Shown here one piece after another: positions 36,001-45,000 of a stretch of 64,000 bases of DNA. Numbering within the stretch: position 1 is the first letter of the stretch; every line of letters starts with the position of its first letter. Both the position numbers and the translations under genes were made by a program. Origin of the DNA: Reticulitermes speratus (lineage: Eukaryota; Arthropoda; Insecta; Blattodea; Rhinotermitidae); assembly GCA_021186555.1 (NCBI GenBank), contig JAJKFL010000039.1, positions 20,130,733 to 20,194,732 on the forward strand. Reading direction: 5' to 3'. A model generated the notes under the pieces. It was not told the DNA's origin and did no database searches. It saw only the letters and a program-made list of their open reading frames with translations.

Positions 36001-39000
36001 ATCTTCCTCAATTCAGCACAACTTGTGCAGTTGAAGCATTGTCATTAGATATGCTAGGAATGAATGGGGTAGTGTGCTAATGATTGGTTATAGGCACCTC
36101 TAGATTTTTTGTACATTTTGGAGATGAATTTTCTTAAGCAGGATTATGGCAAAAGGGAACAAAAACAGTATGTAATCTGAAGCCTGAATGCATGGGTAGC
36201 AGCAGGGCAGAGGCTAAAGTGAATGTGAAACATGTTAAAAGAAATAACAAGAATGAAGTCTTGCATAGGATTAAATCTATCCATGTGATGCATCCTCCTA
36301 AGAACTTGTAAATAAGCACCTACAAGCATTTACATTAAATCAGATATAGCAATCACAATGCCATAAATGCAGATTTTGGGTAATCAAAACACTCAACTGG
36401 GCCATTCTGGAGATGCATCAACCCATTGTGCCAACAGTCACTAGGCCACCAGATTTGTGGCACAACTCTTTAATGTCTGTAACCTTGTCAGTATTAAATC
36501 TGTTGTGCTATTTTGTGCTAGAAACTTTTCATGTATGAATACCAACATGTTATGTATAAGGGTCAATTAGAAAATAACTTTACAGTGGATATATTTTATT
36601 TTTAAGTCGGAGTGTGAGGCTGACCACTCACCTCCATCCAGTGTCAAGGTTTAGAATCAGTGGAGCTATATCTCCATTCCCTTTGTATGCCGTCATGGTG
36701 TGTACAGGTACAACTTTACCTCACAACCTTACAGAAGAACAGTTCAGATTTAAATGTACTGCTGTTCCACTACTTTCCCACATAGTCCCCACCACAATTG
36801 AGGCATTTATCATATGGTATGAGCTTTTCTGTTCCCTGTTGATAGAAGTCTGTGCCTTATATTATCAGCCATCATGTTACTCTGCCCCCACCTTTCAGTC
36901 ATCTTTTTAAATTTGTGACCACCAGAATTTTGCTTCAGTACTGGATATAGAAGATAATTGCTCAGGGACAAATGCCCCTGATGTAATCAAATCAGTGTAG
37001 GTTCTTTATTTATGAAATTATTTGCCATGTAAACTTATTTTCTGCCCAGTCCTTGTACTTATGACCTTCTGATGTTGGGCACCATTTATGTGGTGGATAG
37101 GCCAGCCCCCTTATGAGGATAAATAGAACTGTTTGCAGGAATATCACAGCAGATGTACTCAACTGGAAACAAAATCCTGTTAATATGTCTTCTAGGATTA
37201 ATGCTGGTATTGCCTCTATTTCTGCGCTGATATATTTTATTTACAGGTATTGTGGAGTTCCTGGAACCATCTGAAGCAAAAACTGCCTTTACAAAGTTGG
37301 CATATACTAAATTTAAACATCTGCCACTGTATTTGGAATGGGCTCCATCTGATACCTTCACAACACCACCGTCAAAACCAAATAAAGAGAACGGGACATT
37401 GGACAATAGTGAAGGTAGTAGCAGTACTAGTAGTAGTGGTAGTATTGGTGTTGTCATCATTATTGTCATCATCATCATTAAACTCTTTATAATAAAAATC
37501 ATTATCTCTTGTTATTTCTACCATTTCTTTTGATAAAAGCTTTTCTTTTCCATCTTTCCATGAACATTGCTTTTGTATGTGTAATACCTTTCTTCTTGCC
37601 ATGACTAAAAACCCTTTGGTGCTGAAAGATGACTTTACTCAATGTGCAGTGTGATGTTGAGAAACCAAATGTCACCTAAAGTCATTGGCCAACACTGTGC
37701 AAAGCAATGGGTGACCATTTAAATCCCAGATCTTTTACAGAGTACACTGGGCACTTGTTTCCAGTGCCAAAGGGTCAATTTTAATCTTAATTGTTTATGT
37801 TCTCAAAGGAACCATATTGTCATTGCATGGTACATGCCCATAGCATGGCCTTAATTTCAGCAACTTTTGTTACCATGTTTATATTTTCAGATCATGCCTA
37901 CTGCCCTAATTTCAGATTTTATACACTTATGTTTGTTTTACAGTACTATGTAGAAGCTTTATCTCTTCTACTGTTTAAATATATGAGTAGTATTGTTATG
38001 TTGTTTTCAAGTGTAGTTTTAATGTGTTAATTTTGTCTCATATTTTTAGCGAAAGATGACAGCTGCAGACAAAAGATTGTTCCAGCAGAAACAGAAAACA
38101 GCAGTGGTGATTCATCAGATGAAGATGAGCCTCCAGAACCAGACACCACTCTCTTTATCAAGAATCTGAACTTCAGCACAAACCAAGAGGATATTAGGGA
38201 AGTGAGTATGGGATGTATAATGTCATAGCATGTTATTGTGTGTCACTGTGAGGGATGATGAGATGAATATTTGAAAACAGGCATGAATTATAAACTGGTG
38301 AGGACAAAATAGGAACAAGCAAATGCTTTTTCAACTTTAGATTTATGTAGTGTCAAATGAGATAAAAGATGATTATGTATGTAAGGATTAGGCAGGAGGA
38401 GATGTTCAAGGATGACAGAAAAATACCTCGAATTATGTAGTATCCTATTCGGCATTTGAAATCAGTCATCTCCAGGTATGCCTTAGAATAGTAACACTTC
38501 AGAAATCTGTGATGTATAATTTGTTCAGAAACATTGAAGAATGCTACAAAAATTTTTGTCAGTGTAATTGTGATGAGCCTTTTATCAACATGCTAGTATA
38601 ATGTCCATTGAAATTTCAGTGCAGTAATCTGCAAATTCCTTTATCTAGCCATAGCTTCCACAGATAACCCTTCCCTTGATTTGCTGTTATACATTATAGC
38701 CTCTGATGGACACTTGAAGTTATGTTTCAATGGAAATGCATGCTACATAATTTTTGTCATATGCCAAGGCTGTAATACTGAATGATGCATAAATACCTCT
38801 CACGTCTATTTGATTCTAACATCTTGTGGTCCCATTCATAACTACTAAGAGATCTGACTGCTACATATGCATATGCATACACACGCTTGTGAGAGATTTA
38901 TTACAAGTGTTTAACATCTCCATTTGTCCAGGCTTTAATCATGATACTGAATTTCTAAAGCCTACCATAGTTTATTGTAAGAATGTGTGATGGAAATATT

Positions 39001-42000
39001 ATGATGCATACCTACGTATATTTTTACATAATATACTGTAGTTTCAGAATAGCTCTGCTGAGTATGTTGGTTAGTTGAATAATGAAAGCATAGAGAAGTC
39101 AAGTGTAGACTCTGCCAGTTTTTATTAGCCTACTTTCCTCCCTAAAAGCAAGAAGAAGAAGAAGTAATAAAGAGGCTTATCACCATGGTATCTTTGTGTG
39201 TGTGTGTGTGTGTGTGTCTGTGTAGTCCCCACTTTCAGCTTCTGAACTCGTGCAAGCAGTAATAACAACATGGCAGGTAAACACATTTGTGAGGTAGGAG
39301 CAGGGCTCATGACACGGAATTTTAGGTCCTAAAATGATATGTGGTAATGGAGCTTGGAAAAATGTGCAACTTTGGTAGAGGTGTATTTTTGTGAGACTTT
39401 TCTTTAGCTTGCAGTTTAATGCTGATAGCTAATGCACTTCTGGAACAAGACATATGAAATATGATATATCAGAAACATACATATATATACAGTACAACCC
39501 TGTTAAGAAGTCTTTCAAGGGACCAGAGGATTAGGGACTCCTTAAGCGGGAAGACTTATTAAGAGGGAAGCTTATTAAAAGCAATAGGATTTTGGGACTT
39601 TAAAAATCAGACTTCTTACAGGGGAAAACTTCTTATGCGGGGACTTCTTATCTGGGTTCTACTGTATATATATATATGGTATCAAATACTAACAATTCCA
39701 AACATGGAACTGTGCAAAACATTGAGGTCATATCCAGTTTTCTAGAAGTGTTTCTCAATCAGGAATATTAGAATAAATTGACTTTCCAAGATTCCCATTT
39801 CTTTACTTTATTCCAAACTGATTTCGAGCTTATGGTGTCCATATTCATGTTTTGCACTTCAGTCCATGTTAATCACTAGGAAATAATTTGTTCTGATATG
39901 CAAATGTTTTGTATGTGCTACATTTTTTAATCACTTGGAAATTATTTGTTCTGATATGCAAATTTTTTGTGTGTTGCTAGATTTTTGTTTTTCCTGACTC
40001 TTCAGATTATTAAGTTCACTAAAAATCTATGTAACATTGGTCACTGGAGATTAAGGCATAACAGAGATCTGCCTTCTGGCTGGCTAGTGACATAACTTGC
40101 TGTTGTAATCATTTCCTTTGATAATGAAGATGCCTGTCATCTCAGATGTGATGCTGTGTAGTCTCATAAAAGTCTGTCAACATTTCAGAGGATCCGGCTG
40201 CATCCTTCATTAGGGTAGATGAAATTGTCTGCCTACCCTGATGTTGGAGGCACTAGTGTTCTCTGAAATATTGGGACATTTTTACCAGAGTATGTGGCAT
40301 CATTCCAGAAGACGGCAGTCTTCGTAGACACCACGATGAGAACCAGAATTTTACTCCTTTGATATTCTTGGATCTCTTTACTGTGCTTTTTGGTTTTAAT
40401 CATTCCCACATAGTGTCACTTCCTGTTTCACTTCTTTGTGCATTTCCTATCCCTGATCTCAGAAATCTTGTTGAGAAGTGCCCGTTCTTTCTTATCTTGC
40501 ATTCTTGTACCCATGTTTTACTGCCATATTGCAAAGGTAATTTACTAAGTATCATTGATTTTAAATATTTTGTGTGCAGCACTTTAAGAACTGTGGTCCA
40601 ATTCATGAAGTGTCAGTGGCAAAGAAAAAGGACCCCAAGAACCCACAACAGCTTATCTCTTTGGGCTATGGCTTCATCCAGTTTAAGAAGAGGGCTGATA
40701 GTGAGAAAGCTCTGAAGACCCTTCAACATTCAGTCTTAAATGAACATGCCATAGAGCTAAAGCGCTCAAACAGAACTGTCAAGTATGTATATCCACAAAA
40801 TTGTGATTTATCATGTATTATTTGCGCAGAATATGTAAATGAATACTAATGAGGATATTATGTCTACTTTGCTGCCTGTTTCATCTTGGAAACTACTTAG
40901 TTGGTTGTGATGAAATCTGATTTTTGAAGTGTATAGTAAAAACTGCTGAACTGGTTTAATTTTGGTCCATATAAATCTGATGTCACTCGAAGTTTACATG
41001 AACCTCCAATTGAACTGTATAATTGTTCTCAAAATTGGATCATACAAAAAACATATATGTAACATAAATTGGTCTGATTAACATTTGAACTCCTATTTTA
41101 AATACTTTTGCAGTGCCGTATATTTAAAGAAATACAAAAAGGCAAAAAATTTAGAAAATGTGTTAGTTGACTTGTATAGCAGGATGTTCGCCTTGGACCA
41201 TCAGAGAAGGTGAGTAGTAGTCATTGCCGCTTAGTCATTTGTGTATTTTCTGTTACAGGACTGAAGTTTGTACAGCTAGAAAAAGGACTAAAATTGGAAA
41301 ACAAACAGGCACCAAAATTTTGGTCCGGAATATTCCTTTCCAAGCAACAGTAAAGGAAGTAATGGATTTATTTAAGTACGTTCACCTTTGAACATTCTTA
41401 TCCTTAATTAAAGAGTAGGTTATGTTATGTATGCCCCAAACAGAAATCTCTGTGCCGTTCTGGTCATATAGGAAAGAGTATTCTCCAGTACTAGTTTAGA
41501 ACTAATGCTGTTCAAGTGACTAGACCAGATCTGTTCTGAATGTAATGTCAGCCACACAAAATCTCTGTCCTACAAGGCATCCATTTGTCAGTTACACAGC
41601 CCACAGCTGTTCCCTGAGTGGTGTATTGTCAGCTCACTGTATTTGAATACAATATAACGTAAAGGAACAATTACCCCTTAATTATGTTCATTTTAAACAT
41701 TGTATGTCTCTTTGAAGACAGACTGATGTACTGATGAGTTTGCAAAAATTAATGCAAATTATATTTTAATCCATGAGGTAGCTTCCAAATTTATGTATTT
41801 TCTAACCCAGGTTAATAGGAGGTATGTTTCCATGTATTCTAAGCAACTATGAAGATTATTCAAATGAAAACCATTCAGTGATGCTTGTGGGTCAAGGAGT
41901 AGAGGCTGTTAAAAATGCACCTGTCTGGTCCTGTGGAAGTGGGATTAACAGAATTTTACTGTAATTAACTTTTTATAAAGTTTAGCATTAATTTATCCTT

Positions 42001-45000
42001 GATTGAGAAAATAATAGTTATTGCTATGCAATTCAGTATTCACATACCCTATGAAGTAGTCTGATGTTGAAACATGTAGTTAAATAAACTTGTAGCCAAG
42101 TATTTCTTACGTTGTGTGGATGAAGATAGAAAAACTTTAAACTTTACTCCAGGAGTTCACAAATTTTCCAAAATCTAAGAGCCACTTCAAAGTTCTAAGT
42201 GTCAGAAGGGTGACATGAAGGAAGTTCCATACTGAGAACTCATAAATATTAGGTACCACTGTACAAAATTTAGTTGCCCAGGTCACCTAGTGCGCAGGAT
42301 TTCTTTACCCTTCCCTTAGTCTTATTTATTCTTTGTAGAAGGAATTGAAGACAACCAGTTGCATTTGTGATACATGTTTTCTGCATTGTCTGTGTGACAA
42401 AGCGTATTAGCCTCCATGTCTCAATTACATTTACACTGTACACAGTATTCTGACATGTTGACAGAACTTTTGGTGAGTTAAAGGCTCTAAGGTTACCCAA
42501 GAAAATGGTGGGCACCGGATCGCACAGGGGATTCGCGTTTGTTGACTACTACACCAAACATGATGCTAAGGTAAATGCTTTTCTACAGCATGTGTGTGTG
42601 TGCATGTTTGTGTTTTATTTAATAGTGCTGTCAAGTTGCTAAGATCATGTAGCATTGACAGTAGGTGACTGAAATATGAGTACCACATGGAGCACTGGTG
42701 GAATGACACTGACAGAGAAAAACTGAAGTACTTGGAGAAAAACTTGTATTCTTCATTTCAGCAATTTTTCTTGTAGTGTTTCTGCCTTTAGATCAGGGAT
42801 TTTATCTACTGTTATTTGTTGCTAAATACTCTAAAAATTTCATTTATACTGCTTTTAATCTGCTAATATATGTCTTTCATTGTAGCGAGCATTCAAAGCA
42901 CTTTGTCAGAGTACTCACTTGTATGGTCGCCGTCTAGTGCTGGAATGGGCAGCTTCTGAAGAAAATATTGAAGAAATCAGGAAGAGGACAGCAGAGAACT
43001 TCAGTGATGGTGAGATTCTGCTGTAGATGTACGCATACTTAGATGAAACCTAACATAACCCAGCCAATGGAAATGATTTGAGGTTTTCCTTCATTTAGGT
43101 CACAGTTCTTATGGGTGTACCTTAATTCCCTTGACTTCATATTTTATTCTGTTAAATAGATATGACCATTTGATTTATTTAATTGTGCTGTTTTAACTGT
43201 AAAGTTATACAGTACTGAATGAGATAGGAAGATGGACACAAGTGGCAAGTAGATAAGGATTTTGGAGCAGCCATACATGTTTTGAGACACTGAGAAAAAG
43301 CACAACTCTCAGACAGGATGACGCAATGGAGCCAAGATTCACGCTGATTGCCTCCCGCATACAAGTCCAGTAGCAATACCTGTGTTGATGGTAGAAAATG
43401 TGCATTTTGGAGAAGAGTTCAGTTTGTCTTCTATCCTTAACAAGCAGTACATGTCCTGTTGCTGGCTGTGTGAAAATAAAAATTTTCCACTTTGCCATTT
43501 AACCATCCTGTAAGTATGACACTTGAGGCTGTAATGACTTGGAAAATTCTTATAACCTACTGGGACATAAAGTATTTATTGTGGCATAAATTTAGACTGT
43601 GATCGCCTGTTATATGACACCATATTTTTCTGCCCTGAAGATGGCAGTAGCAGGTTCCTCCAAAACATTGGTAACCTCCTGTAATAACCCAGAAGACTAC
43701 CATGTTGTAGTTTAATGTCTGTACACATAGTAGTACTGTAGGTTGTTGCAAGCAACATTAGTGTCATGACAATGGATCTTTTAAAAATCTGCAATTTTGG
43801 TATGATTACATATCTTCAAAACAGAAAAAAGTTGATTATATGATAGTTACGTTAAATATGAGCACATATTTTACTTTAAAATATCTTGAACATAATATTG
43901 GCACTGACGTTTGAGATTGTGTGTAATGGATCTGAAACCAGCCCTTCCTATGTCAGGCCTCACAAGACATTGTGTCTTAGCAGTGACCAGTAATTCTGAT
44001 ATTGGAAAATTTTGTAAAGTTACAACCTGGATTGAAGCCACAGGCCTTTAGATGAGCGAGTTTCATGACAGTTAACAACAACAGCAGTCATCTGGGTTAT
44101 TAGATCGCTGCCATGTGAAACTGGTAACCTGGAAGAGTACAGTGTTCACAGAAATTTACTCGCGAGATTTCAGGCTTCTGCCGTGGTATAGTTGAGGCCT
44201 TCAGTCTTCTGGGATATTACACTGAAGATGTGACCAATAGGCTGTCCTGAAATGTTGGTGAACAACTACCAATGTATCTGGACCTGAGAAGCAGAAGGGT
44301 GTAAGTCCAATTTTATATTTGAGATAACACGTCATATTTCTTAGACCAACATGTAACTTACTGCTGGTTAATTCTTGGTTCAGCTACTGTATTTGGACTT
44401 AAAACCATCTGCATCTGAAAGATCTTGAAATTCTAAGGAAAATGATGTATTATCTCAAATATGATAAAATTGGACTCAAACCCTTCAGCTTCTCAGGTCC
44501 AGGTATGCTGTGTAACATCCCAGAACACTGAAGGCCTCAGAAATTTACTTCTTCTAAAGATGTCTTGTTACATGTCGTTTGATGAATTGCATCAAATTAA
44601 TTCATTACTGGGAGGTCATCTGTGACAGTCCATCTACATACTCTTTTTATTTCAGCCACAGAATTATTTATTGGATTGTGATGAAAGTGGGTGGATTGGA
44701 AGGAGGAGGAGACAATTTTCGTTTTTATCCCTGCTGGTCCAGTGTAACCCATACCTTACATGAAGCTCAAACTGAATTTTATAATTCTTCTCAAAAGCAG
44801 GCTCATAATACGTAAAAGGAATTACACATGACAATATATAAATCTTTTTAAGCTTTAACATTCCATTTCAGTACATCTTAACATGTTTGTTCTGTACGGA
44901 CATGTCTCTGCTATGCAGTAGAAGGTGACATGAGTAAACACTGTTGAATGCATGAGACGAGATTTTAATAGCAATCCATACTCATCATGTGGTCTTCTGG

